DNA from: Streptomyces sp. NBC_00663
GTDB lineage: Bacteria; Actinomycetota; Actinomycetes; Streptomycetales; Streptomycetaceae
NCBI RefSeq assembly: GCF_036226885.1
Contig: NZ_CP109027.1
Coordinates: 9,300,001 to 9,364,000 of the forward strand
Length of the DNA stretch: 64,000 nucleotides
Reading direction: 5' to 3'
Shown: positions 20,501-26,687 of the stretch, one piece after another
Position numbering within the stretch: the first letter of the stretch is position 1
Layout of the letters: each line of letters opens with the position of its first letter
Notes under the pieces: model-generated
Database searches by the model: none
What the model was told of the DNA's origin: nothing
The model's input: the letters and a program-made list of their open reading frames with translations, nothing else
Made by a program: the position numbers and the translations under genes

Positions 20501-23471
20501 CCGGCAGACCGCGGCGGCCCGACGGCTCGATCAGCCCGCACGGGCCGAGACCGCGGCCACCGAACGCCTTCAGGCGGCCCGTGACGCCTTCGAGTCCCGA
20601 CGCCAGGACCTGGAGCGACTGAGGGCAGCGGCGGACACCGCCGCGGCCGAATACCACCGGGTGCGGGCGGCGACCGACCAGCTCACCCGCTGGCACCGGC
20701 TGGCGGCCACCACGGACGGCAGACGGCAACTCGACGGCCTTCAAGAACCCCCCGCGGTGACCTACCAGGCGCCGCCGAAACCGACCACGCCCCCGCCCCC
20801 TGAGCGGCCCCGCTACACCCGGACCGTCACCGAGGAACACACCGTCCTCACCGCACCCGGCGGCCGGCAGGCCTATGTGCTGAGCGAGGTGGACCACGAC
20901 GGCGACGCCTTCTTCCACGCGCTCCTGCACGGCCTGGACGGCGTGGCACCCGAACTGCTCGCCGCGGCGGGCATCGACGCCGCGAGCCCCGACGCCGTCC
21001 CTCAGCTGCGCCGAAGGCTGGCCGCCCGGCTGACCGATCCGGCCGACGTGGATCTGCTGACCTTCGTGACCCCGGACGAGACCGACTCCTTCACCGCGCG
21101 GGAGGTGAGCGACGCGGGCCTGGACCTCGGCACGGACACGCCGGTCCGCCGCGAGTTCGAGGCCCTGGGCGTCATCCCGCACGCCGCCGACCTGAGCGCG
21201 GAGGCCCGCGCGGGACTCGCGGTCGCCCAGCTTCTGCGGCGCGGCGACGCCGACTCGGAGCGTGGCTGGAACCACTCCGCCGCGGACCTCCTGCCGATGC
21301 TGGCCGCGCGGACCTTCGGCGTGCGGATCACCGTGGTGAGGGCCGACGGAACCTTCGACCACTTCGACCCGGCGAGTGCCACGGCAGGACGCGGGCTCCG
21401 GGGCCTGACCGACGACGCCGGTGTCCCTCGCCCGCACGTGGTCCTCAGCCTGGCCGACCGTCATTACCAGCCGGCCCGGCCCCTGGGGCTGCCGCCCGTG
21501 ACGGAGGCGGAGACGGCACGGACCACGACCGCGGTGCCACCTGTGACCGACGAGGACACCGCGGCACGGACCTCGACGGGCGGCGGCTCCACATCCGTAG
21601 TGCCGTCGGCGCCACCTGGGGGATCGCAACGCAGGGTCGACACCGGCGACCGGTCGTTCACCGTACGACCGGTGGCCGGCGACGGTGACTGTCTGTTCCA
21701 CGCGGTGCTGGACAGCATGGCGGCTCAACAACCGGGCCGGCAGGCTCCCGGTTCGGCCGCGACCCTGCCGCAGGTGCGAGGCGACCTCGCCCGCTGGTAC
21801 ACGGAATCGGCCGACGCCGCTGCCTTCCGCGCCCTGCACGCCGCCCAGGATCCCGTGGAGACCCTGGTCGCCGACCTGTTCCCCGGCCTCACCGCGCTAC
21901 AGGATCTGCTGGGCCACAACGAGCCGCCAGTGCTCACCGACGAGCAACGCGACCGGATCAGGCGGCAGTTGTCGCTGGATGGGCGCCGGGCGGATCTGGG
22001 CGCCCTGGCGGCCGACGACCAGGAGCGCGAGCTGCTCTCCGGTTTCCCGGCGGCAGCCGTCGCGGAGCTCCTGCCCGCTGCCCCGACCGACCCGTGGCAG
22101 GCGGAGCCGGACCGGGCCCGCAGCCTGACCCGGCGGGCCCAGGCCGACACGCTGCGTGCCGAGGTGCTGCGCCTGCTGCGCGCTCCGGCGGGCGACGCAC
22201 GGGCGGACGCGGTGTGGCGACGGATCCGGTCCTCCCTGCCACCGGAGTCCAGGGCCCACATCCCGGCGGACCGCCGCGCGTTCACCACCATCGGCTACGG
22301 CGCTCTGGTCGCCCGCTCGCTGGCGTCTTCGGCGCTGTGGCACACCCCGTTCTACGACGACGCGCCCGCGCTGCTGGCCCACCGGCTGGGCGTGCGGCTC
22401 GTCCTCGTCCAGCCGGCCGCCGACGGGGGCCACACCGTCGTGGACCTCGCCCCGGATGTCACCGGCCCTGTTGTGTACGTCCACTACAACGGCCGCGACC
22501 ACTACGAGGCGCTCATCCCCGCGGAGCCCGCACCCACCGGCACCGCCCCGGGCCCGCGGCCGGAACGAGAGGACCGGCCGACCCCGCCGCCCGCCCTGTC
22601 CGCACAGGACGTGGAGACACGGGACCGGCTCGCCGGCCTCCTGCGCCGGCACGGCGCGGACGAGGCCGACGCGGCACGGCTGACGGCCGGACTGTCAGCG
22701 GCGACCCTGGCGCGACTGCGGGCAGCGGCCCACGACAGCGGTGCCCTGGCCGCCACCGCCGACGGGCCGAGCGAGCCGGAGAAGCCGACGGAGCACACCG
22801 TCGCCGCGGACGAGGAGAGCCGGCCTGCCGCCCCGCCCACGCCCCTCTGGAGCGAGGGAGGCGTGCTCACCCTCGGCGGCACGCCACTGCACCTGCACGA
22901 AATACCAGGAGAAGGCGAGCGAGAAGGCGAGGGAGAAGGCGAGCGGTTCACCGAGGCGCTGGTCCACGCGCTGCGGGCTGACCCCGCGCAGCTGACACAG
23001 GGCGACGCGGAACTCGTAGCCGCACTCTCGGCCCCGGGCGGACCTGACGCGGTGCATCGCTGGGTCGAGCAGCGGCTCGCCACCCCTGACGCCGCGGACA
23101 GGGCGCCGCTGCTCGCCGACCCCGGCTGGCTCGGCGGCCGGCAGGAACTGTCCACCACCGACCTCATGAAGGCGGGCGTGGCGCTCAACGCGGAGCAGCG
23201 TGTCTTCGTCGAACTCGGCGGGACCGGCCTTCCCGTGGCGGAGATCGACCTCTCCCTGCCCGAGCGCTACCGGTTGCTGCGGCAGAGCGGGGACGGCGGC
23301 CGCGTCACCGACGTCGTCGCTGAACTACTCAGTGAGGAGCTGGGCGTGAGACTGACGATCATCGAACAGGACGGCGGGGTGAGGCAGTTCGGACCCGTGT
23401 ACGGTCCTGCTATCGTCCTGGCCCGGACAGACGGTGTCTATCGTGCGGCCACGGCACCAACTCCCCTGTGA
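8505..23471 (+). CDS. Giant (4,988 aa) T7SS-linked multidomain protein with three OTU-like C-terminal modules
   Basis: This is one uninterrupted frame. Residues 1-330 are helical and hydrophobic (segments near 114-150, 207-225, 255-290, 310-327) with no signal peptide, consistent with a T7SS delivery module. Residues 340-555 are a Ser/Thr/Pro linker and 555-625 a coiled coil. Residues 822-952 and 1675-1723 are Ser/Asp/Glu repeats. Between them is a folded block with QPFTDANSR at 1467-1475, a degenerate Fic-like motif. Residues about 2115-3435 are a long beta-rich core of unknown function. Residues 3808-4071 are an Ala/Arg coiled coil. The C-terminus holds OTU-like modules at about 4100-4330 (DGDA, Cys replaced by Ala4135, His4320 kept), 4380-4680 (DGDC with Cys4396, His4666) and 4780-4988 (Arg4814 at the Cys position, no His). 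It is probably an exported deubiquitinase-like effector; no immunity gene is evident. Assembly artefact is unlikely given the single clean frame. Confidence 0.9.
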   Translation: MEEINFPPDVRKILFVLIGEMPLQARENLLYASRELYSYYGKNLTKLRDTARETIQKSRDSLPPAVAEQYVQGLTMLIGEGRGNDPVQRVLDQITDLENRQIDLSQNVQGAKWEIIAEIIMLIAELAILTALMAFTGGASVSQIFLARARSRFAVLMIIDRLLTMTHIMPTLTEAVTEALQTLAVRLAQIALNSGRRKPDGIDWGDVGKAAAFGAVVGFFGSVFEWVAKPFKSIFKDLNADVLDKFKFNPNDLTYKFLRNGPPEVVGAFVIAGAAEGLGEYIVTGAFEGNWDFKWETFVGSGSSAVFELGASVALGGAGLWAYNKYFDNKDTFTEINDLSGSGGGAGTSSGSGPGSVNSGGDYGGSGPTSVVTSSPPVLPGPLPSSTTSSTSSRTTPNSTFTPTPSPTTSVTAPLPSSPTASSRTYNPPSDATTSPYRSDPTVTPIDYPVPSSPASSDIESVLNPASPLPTTSTVTGDLGDTSGLTPPKSSVPLPGSTGTDTAATPTDLDDSESVGSDTSSSDPKTITPASPVSTGTGPSHTPGIGTGGAARQPAPEAVTEARDEHAEARRAVTEAQGRADTIRQRVEAGVGSSRDADALTRATEDVRQAETHLMETEERLREWGIDPYAPDQHTGQVPVVRRDEAQRHWIADRITVADLPAEPGDVTDPSDPTVLDQVKSLMVQPGPWSPELDTTAANATRRIWQEAYVDFADAVPDETRDNAGQAWSTAVSLVLPLELHPVLADSRHALESYQSAVRQVADVLVTGGGREAATTLADRLRHGLDLPARLRGGADGGVPAPPTAVPTAGEGGSRSGPQPFASDGESSDADDESSDSAASEDESDLDDDSDDEPIAAPPHRPPTASAPAPALAPTPAHDPDPDSEDETSSESESHSEADSDEESDSDDDGLVAAPEARPTTVAATAEDSASESEEDSDDDDSDDDDSDDDGLAGPEDLERLRYQSEAEEYERRLADFLSEHPDVTAEVKRFVALLWEKTPPLLRPMLGSLDNSVPGSVGRSLSALEQVVENGNFREQTVLLWNALRYHVFDNLQKTRKTYPPLIEADRRWRGAPSDGPTPQRDPNSLRPPLSQAERDFSAGGSAWTTGAERSGISHRPPAPLPTDERPLTVEDSPHYAAQSTGALLMTGLSGTAYFWLNAVEAANTQWEAGLDLGLMRLALIGTLLGNRHHSLHEVLKAAELWASEDDHPERHDLDFGYDDSWDRYNRLEPLSEQDLRDHVAVGGRFPNERVREFYQGGTSGRPPRSAVPRLSNLLLQGSWWRLFIDPNVHDEVFAPQPEDIGGHLDRTKYPGYRKGMTELYAEVLDGGSGDRDWTRVDVAAYEEMHDLATRHLTDGGQNRSTTWSGSSMVTHRGTGVERLAADVGEETVLGRPLLVDFNAQQPGGPRPMMVFWLGGRVSSNYTVEDARNAVQELLDRYYDEVAVAVSPDDKLRAIARVARALQVLQPFTDANSRVNVHTLMQKFLLEQGFRPAVLMNSHSLFLGGFSVPEIVAHLKDGMELFDQHLRWARWDGFNQFGGPRDIHLLDGLAQGMGLTGDSPGELRRRVVDTVRTARAMFGDEIPGNDQAGQASWLGAFQRLRDTAGTLFPELSGPDAISEYVSRVYELGPEDDLFDEHVLATVESVGSLPADGGPLDMDAVREHLPELADDAAQSEADGAAAETDDDSEDNSEDDSDSESDEDSDSGSDQDSDSDDDSDSPSAAPPLPLPQTAYVPSAPAGSTRTAPEPRAPAAEAPLLLPSMAFDPHAGADGRRRGGLRGGSRDNGVDPLASGWPVGRSVTLMAPRRAPEGETGPAVVPVGNVPVPEGKGKNTPEETWFPITLREPSDPDDSVSVRSGSSAATPLGYEVSDTGRVRLPDGVELTAEGWVGFGDDFVHLPSGAYLRGDSGWIGRVENIDALRDVLDELDPETAAYSLVADRSKGVFLTPEGEGSQAVHLPLDLPGERTAPQQAEEAVDTAPAPVATTTPQAMRDTPVLDAALPAPSARRRTPAQLDAGRTMPAYVDDLEALLPSDLTDDERRQLLDSPSTFGQSTVALRGIAQVVDRIRSELGRRPGARPRDQDQLSADITRLLTQKPKTLTDRGRPLPYPNEDGRLRVLHIRTRHHGNWTPYDDGIGHASKIDSMHRAAAVFGFTKNMQANSQYGLGGPLGPVGAAAFGGYGRLAFRFGFIDKVGYTLTDQRQNQMETRTLDDSRTYLDDLHYELWVTDATGQIVTGRDTETDPGTETDSDTDTHTGTDDSENAQVVPVRFEFGVRNGLQVRLPDSVTKVSRPGRIPRSIDLGRDSQYRFVRVEGYGPVAVIRDWAARLIGAVPGSTAYDELDTFFSGDSFQRHSATMARGRITTPPLFADDKNKSPLGVFVVEEVVPRTAVLFGETDKAEMRDINTSTVRSERSRAQGTSVLLQAAAGPAFNFFEPGLAPFDLRLQFGPNAQYSFARNRQGGLGGAGSLKSAGQVKGLRTALYVVVKSVRVRRAGDSGPPAQFLTWSLDRMTSSEARRLAGWDDGTSLVLRHGAVPFAPAYLTVDRPRTLGMHRVKEFAFDDGRRTRLLPDAADGVGRTLLDAFADSVVNAVAARRRGLVVPLDQLNLPKGWRARFHDMMRRDPGGVLDAAKSLPVPPHWSDPVKYHAALQNTLQILGVLSQQSVTAGLEALTTVGLGIRLTDPGSVGQTYYTVWVHGTLTGRRYEGKDLNEGMRFSAQGVERMDGQTSAKRGVDLGFEGTLSGRDNNVDDAGLPRNTLGLTLGARKGWQREAESGFGSTVTNEPMSVSNQPTHLYRYDLELTATLGGYWRPRGLIRGLGFGLPGLLVLDEPTDILFGRTAQGLLRGGGPVTGQVLISVPVQHTPEADPHADGALNPYLTDEPALVTMSTERALALAKGDLMLPDDSGRGTERLSGRGTDQFRELGRHPYVIVNVVLSPQLVAEANRVLRRASGSAWQLVKEGAPTREAITRVFTPQYLTANFDQSSGPLGLTGSGLLGKGPAAELWGTFRYATTVSGLTMLTGSMAMDTEMILGGTRQASGKVSNTTTFVFGGQLGYNAARDPGHGLLSVYGLVANPVSRSRAHGSNIVRTVVADMNRKGFTHQVLVAGDVQHWFALTTSRLGTGRFGRAAAGSSLVPSALAGTAGTEVATPAGLLAHLPEKSAYRMGLIDDGLGDVPRYTQHLWAPQPWLLGAPFGTYAVNSLDPTAALLAFERRLDGLGLDEPSREKIRQLVTARATRALKGEMATTGPSTMVAVKGSGWGSVRIGTRWVRVRVELVAGTPEFHGLDHSVEMEENRRAIEAVQKNSEASSGADLALQTSQLVHTGNASVAGAGPTYTEGGSSKRTVSSSHTTTTVTIYRAASTEPHAEIVTPYTMRITLEADDTPNSGGGTGRTAEDGTTTALDRFRGRRRIVEEHAVGGLREHVPLSLMEPAPATPAAAPSGTVVLGSRKALPAPDPGSDPALARAPRPTPVPPVRREVTVVYGDGVRRPFTFPENGFHPRAVIGVENIRAANDLLLTRSYDGGFSLTALESTDGPDAATLTALLRTTRTTGLTRLGTGSAQALEDGTSHMAVTAFYPRTLEPEGYRIAGLTEKSFLGTDDGELSLHSTPDFSRALLLTVADGKKLEVLRRHGENAGTSSAGEHTQGGNLGGGFLYDSPSGVGLNQIGLFGPGPNALDGDGMPVGDDHLTSRNLKPKTGRTFLFAIPTTFVGVGDVHRTFRDSKAVTVLRGTFGHVRPGPQAMESEAYVVAWVREDVARELLLITDENFPTSVGTSWDAVGKASKGWVDADQAYWKKRRTAIHLRDAVRTAESAANEARNRLNPLLDAAEAADAALEQAAADAATARDAARDLDRAADALDTAEARLKTARDTARADRATAAALVTTAQETLDMLPGWAELPGNELAPDQLDQATADLAAARRRADELRDAADRAVGTARRERDEAADRLAALEQAAHGRTTPLTPAADAARARQTADTRREAAARRVAGARTRQTAAARRLDQPARAETAATERLQAARDAFESRRQDLERLRAAADTAAAEYHRVRAATDQLTRWHRLAATTDGRRQLDGLQEPPAVTYQAPPKPTTPPPPERPRYTRTVTEEHTVLTAPGGRQAYVLSEVDHDGDAFFHALLHGLDGVAPELLAAAGIDAASPDAVPQLRRRLAARLTDPADVDLLTFVTPDETDSFTAREVSDAGLDLGTDTPVRREFEALGVIPHAADLSAEARAGLAVAQLLRRGDADSERGWNHSAADLLPMLAARTFGVRITVVRADGTFDHFDPASATAGRGLRGLTDDAGVPRPHVVLSLADRHYQPARPLGLPPVTEAETARTTTAVPPVTDEDTAARTSTGGGSTSVVPSAPPGGSQRRVDTGDRSFTVRPVAGDGDCLFHAVLDSMAAQQPGRQAPGSAATLPQVRGDLARWYTESADAAAFRALHAAQDPVETLVADLFPGLTALQDLLGHNEPPVLTDEQRDRIRRQLSLDGRRADLGALAADDQERELLSGFPAAAVAELLPAAPTDPWQAEPDRARSLTRRAQADTLRAEVLRLLRAPAGDARADAVWRRIRSSLPPESRAHIPADRRAFTTIGYGALVARSLASSALWHTPFYDDAPALLAHRLGVRLVLVQPAADGGHTVVDLAPDVTGPVVYVHYNGRDHYEALIPAEPAPTGTAPGPRPEREDRPTPPPALSAQDVETRDRLAGLLRRHGADEADAARLTAGLSAATLARLRAAAHDSGALAATADGPSEPEKPTEHTVAADEESRPAAPPTPLWSEGGVLTLGGTPLHLHEIPGEGEREGEGEGERFTEALVHALRADPAQLTQGDAELVAALSAPGGPDAVHRWVEQRLATPDAADRAPLLADPGWLGGRQELSTTDLMKAGVALNAEQRVFVELGGTGLPVAEIDLSLPERYRLLRQSGDGGRVTDVVAELLSEELGVRLTIIEQDGGVRQFGPVYGPAIVLARTDGVYRAATAPTPL
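15221..15282 (+). repeat. Low-complexity Asp/Thr insertion with 13-bp direct repeats
   Basis: Two copies of CACAGAGACAGAC (15224-15236 and 15242-15254) lie in a stretch rich in ACA and GAC codons. The stretch encodes an acidic DTETD-type loop (about residues 2239-2260) within the giant protein's beta-rich core. Its local base composition differs from the surroundings, which is typical of a slippage-generated surface loop. Confidence 0.7.
22909..22944 (+). repeat. Three tandem 12-bp repeats in the third OTU-like module
   Basis: GAGAAGGCGAGC/G is repeated three times without a gap. It encodes a GERE/GEGE series exactly where the OTU catalytic DGDC loop would be. The repeat probably arose by slippage in an already inactive module. 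Confidence 0.8.
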
Positions 23472-23735
23472 GTACAGGTCTACTGATGCTCCGTCAGGTG
23501 CGGAATCGTCCGTTCGGAACCGGCCGTTCATGTCACGCACACCGTCAAGTAACCATGCGGGGCGGTCCGGTTGGGGCGCCGACCGCAGACTCGCCGCTAG
23601 AAGCTAATGTGTTCGAAGAGGCTGACGAGGCCGAAGGGATGGAACGCGTCTTGTGCTGCTGGAGGACGTGCCGGTGACCGGGCACGACAACGGTCCCGCC
23701 GCGGTGGTCATGCTCCCGACCGGCAGCGGTGCCGT

Positions 23736-26669
23736 ATGACGCGCTGGAGTTCCTTCGGCAGGCGTCGCGGTGGCGGCGACCGGCCGCAGGCCGCTCGCCG
23801 GGCCGAGACGGCGAGCCCCACCTCCCGGGACGACACCACAGGACCGGCGGCACAGGTGCTGGTGGAGGACTACGACGGCCTGCTCCTGCTGCGTTCCCCC
23901 GCGGACGACTCGCTGAGCCCCACCGACATCGCCGACCTCGCCCGCGGCCAGCGCTCCGACGATACGACGGTGACCCTCATCGCGGGCAGCGACAGCGTCA
24001 CGGCGGATTCCTTCTGGCCCCGGCTGAGTCAACTGCTCGACAGCCTCGGCGACTCGGGCACCGAAACGGTCAGACTGGCCATGGCCGACGCCGGACTCGA
24101 GAGCGCGGACCGGCCCGCCACGGCACGCCGGATCGCCGACGCGTGGGGCCTGGCCGTGGAAGCCCCGGACGGGCCGCCCCTCCTCGTGCCAGGAGGCACG
24201 CTCTTCGTCCCCGGCGTCCAGGTCGGATCCGCGACCGACGGCGGATGGTGGCGCTTCGCCCCGCAGACCCGGCCCAGGCCGCTGGGGCCGCGCAGCCCGG
24301 CCCCGTCCTGGCAGAGCGCGCTGCGCGACGTGCCCGCGGTCACCGCGAGCGGGTGCGTCGTCGAGCAGATCCCGGCGGGACTGCTGGTCCGCCCCGCCGA
24401 GGCGGCGCCCGCCAGGCCGGGCGACCTCTATCACGCCGTACCGGTCTCGCCGGGGCGACTCGCGGTCGTGGTCGGTGTTCCCTACGGCGAGGACGTGCTG
24501 GCCGACGATGTCGGCGACGTGCTCACCGCGCTGCCGGAAGCGGTCAGATCGGCGGTACGGCTGGCACCGGGCGGCCGGCGCGACCTGCTCCCGCTGGCGC
24601 AGTCGGTGGCCGACCGGCTGGACGTCGAGGTGGAGCTGATGACCGGGCTGCCGCTCATCGCCGCCGACCGGCCGCTGGGGACGTACTCCGCACAGTCGGT
24701 CCTGGTCGGAGCCGACCGTACGCCGCGATGGCTGCCCTTCGTCGACGCCGTCATGTGCCAGCCCTCCCGGGGCGCGGACCGGGCACCGGCACCGCGGCTG
24801 CTGCGCTGGACGCCGCCGATACCGGGCGTCGCCCAGCCCACGGACGGAGTGGTCGCCCTTTCCGACCAGTGGCAGGTCACGGTCACCAGGGCCGGTCTGT
24901 GGGTCGGCCCGCTCGCAGGCCCCGGCCTGTCCCACACGGAGCGCCCGGTCAGCGCGTCCGGCCCGCTCATCGAGGTCGGCCTTCCGGGCGAACACCTCGA
25001 CCCGTCCCTGTGGCCGGCCCTGTCGAGCCTGCTCGGCGCCCTGCGTCCCGCTCTCCGGGCGAGCGTGACCCTGCATGTGCACGGCGTTCCCCGGGACGCG
25101 GGCCGTGAGCTGCGCCGACTGGCCGCGCGACACGGCCTGAGGACGATCCGATTCGCTTCCCTGACTACTCCCGGCCCGGTACACCGAGAGGTGCCCGGCC
25201 GGCCGGACGCGACCGTACGACCGCACACGACGTCCGAGCCAGGACGCGCTGAACGCCCGGCCCCGCCGTCCCCGGCATCGCCAACCGGCCAGAGCACGCG
25301 GCCCGCGCAGCCTGCCGCTGCCACGGGAGTCGGCGGACAGCCCGCGGCCGGCGCGAGTGCGTCGACCGCGCATAGGCCGAACACGGCGGCTTCGGAACCG
25401 ACTTCACCGGACGGCACGTCGGCTGCCGCCGAAGGCGCCCGAGGCGCCCAAGGCTCCGTCCCGCCACAGATATCCGAGCAGTCCGTCCTTCCGGAGCCAT
25501 CCGAGCAGGGTGAGGAATCCACGGCACCGAGCGCACCCCAGGCAACGGCGCCCGCAACAGCGCCGCCGCCGCAGCCGGACGCGTCCCGAGCGCAGGGGAC
25601 GAACGAGCCCGACACCATCACCGGCGATGCCGCGCCCGAGTCGGCGGCCACGACAGCAGAGCCGAAGACATCGGCTCCCACCGTGTCAGAGAGCCTGCCC
25701 GCCACCCCGCGTGGCGTCGTCACGACCAGCTCCTTGCCCGGCGAGGCTACGAGCGAGGCCCCCGACGAACCGCAGGCGCGGCGCTCCGGCCGGACGCCGT
25801 CACCCGCGTCGGCGTCTGCGTCGGCGGACTCCGATACCGGCGCTCGAAGCCCCCGCGTACCCGAGGGCCCAGAGCCCGTGAACGTGACGTTGCCTCCCGT
25901 CCCCTTCGGACCGGGGCACCGCAGTACAGAGGACGAGCGCACCGTCTTCCGTACGTTGGCGGACACGGAATGGGACCGGCACGGGACGGCCGTGGCCCGG
26001 GCGCTGGCCCGGATGCCCGCCCTGCGGGGCAGGGAACAGGAAGCCGCTCGCGCCGATCTGATCGCGCTGAGGCTGTATCTGCACAACAATGAGGGGCCGT
26101 TGAGCCATCAGGCTCTGCTGCACTCGCTGCACACACACGACGCCGGTTTGCTGCCGTACGTGGCCTGCCTGGCGTCAGCGCTGAGCCGACTGCCCTCCTA
26201 CCGAGGCGTGGTGCTGCGCGCCACCGGCCCCATCTCCTCCAGCGGCATGCCAAGCCCCGGGACTCTGCTGCGCGATGTGGCCCCGGTGAGTGCCACGCCG
26301 CTCGACCCGGTCCGTCCGTCGATGACGACGGGTGCCAGTTACGTCATCTGGTCCGTCGGCGCCCGCCGGGTACGGCAGCTCCTGGACCCCGGCGACGGGC
26401 CGGAGGAAGTGGTGTTCACCCCCGGCACCCTCTTCCGGGTGCTGGACGTACGCCGAGGCGGACAGGACCGGGCCCGACAGATCTTCCTGCGTGAACTGCC
26501 CGGCTCGCAGATGCCGGTGACGTCCGATCCCGAAGGGGACCGCGCCGCACTGGCCCGGCTGGACGAGGCGGTGCACGGACGCTCGGCCCCGGCGAGTGCC
26601 GATCAATGGCCGGAGCGCTGCTCCGGACCCTTCGGCACCGCGACGCCGGAAACCACAGCGAACCACTGA
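23736..26669 (+). CDS. T7SS-locus protein with ADP-ribosyltransferase-like C-terminal domain
   Basis: This 977-residue protein has no signal peptide. I chose the ATG at 23736 (MTRWSSFGRRRGGGD) because the upstream part of the frame is Arg/Cys-rich and atypical. Residues 30-480 are an unrecognised alpha/beta region with repeated LVPGGTLFVPG-like turns. Residues about 480-740 are a Pro/Ala/Thr/Ser linker. The C-terminal ~240 residues start with a helical bundle and then carry, in order, YRGVVLR (Arg823 or Arg828), VIWSV (Ser873) and PEEVVFTPGTLFRVLDV (Glu891). This order resembles the R-S-E layout of ADP-ribosyltransferase toxins, although only the second Glu of the usual ExE is present. It follows the giant gene by 264 bp. 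The ART call is a hypothesis from motif order; the N-terminus is unknown. Confidence 0.65.
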   Translation: MTRWSSFGRRRGGGDRPQAARRAETASPTSRDDTTGPAAQVLVEDYDGLLLLRSPADDSLSPTDIADLARGQRSDDTTVTLIAGSDSVTADSFWPRLSQLLDSLGDSGTETVRLAMADAGLESADRPATARRIADAWGLAVEAPDGPPLLVPGGTLFVPGVQVGSATDGGWWRFAPQTRPRPLGPRSPAPSWQSALRDVPAVTASGCVVEQIPAGLLVRPAEAAPARPGDLYHAVPVSPGRLAVVVGVPYGEDVLADDVGDVLTALPEAVRSAVRLAPGGRRDLLPLAQSVADRLDVEVELMTGLPLIAADRPLGTYSAQSVLVGADRTPRWLPFVDAVMCQPSRGADRAPAPRLLRWTPPIPGVAQPTDGVVALSDQWQVTVTRAGLWVGPLAGPGLSHTERPVSASGPLIEVGLPGEHLDPSLWPALSSLLGALRPALRASVTLHVHGVPRDAGRELRRLAARHGLRTIRFASLTTPGPVHREVPGRPDATVRPHTTSEPGRAERPAPPSPASPTGQSTRPAQPAAATGVGGQPAAGASASTAHRPNTAASEPTSPDGTSAAAEGARGAQGSVPPQISEQSVLPEPSEQGEESTAPSAPQATAPATAPPPQPDASRAQGTNEPDTITGDAAPESAATTAEPKTSAPTVSESLPATPRGVVTTSSLPGEATSEAPDEPQARRSGRTPSPASASASADSDTGARSPRVPEGPEPVNVTLPPVPFGPGHRSTEDERTVFRTLADTEWDRHGTAVARALARMPALRGREQEAARADLIALRLYLHNNEGPLSHQALLHSLHTHDAGLLPYVACLASALSRLPSYRGVVLRATGPISSSGMPSPGTLLRDVAPVSATPLDPVRPSMTTGASYVIWSVGARRVRQLLDPGDGPEEVVFTPGTLFRVLDVRRGGQDRARQIFLRELPGSQMPVTSDPEGDRAALARLDEAVHGRSAPASADQWPERCSGPFGTATPETTANH

Positions 26670-26687
26670 CACGAGTAGGGGAGTCGT

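Noticed and set aside
23468..23677. 69-residue ORF overlapping the giant gene's stop by GTGA
   Set aside because: Composition is unlike a protein and it lacks a ribosome-binding site; the coupling overlap looks accidental.
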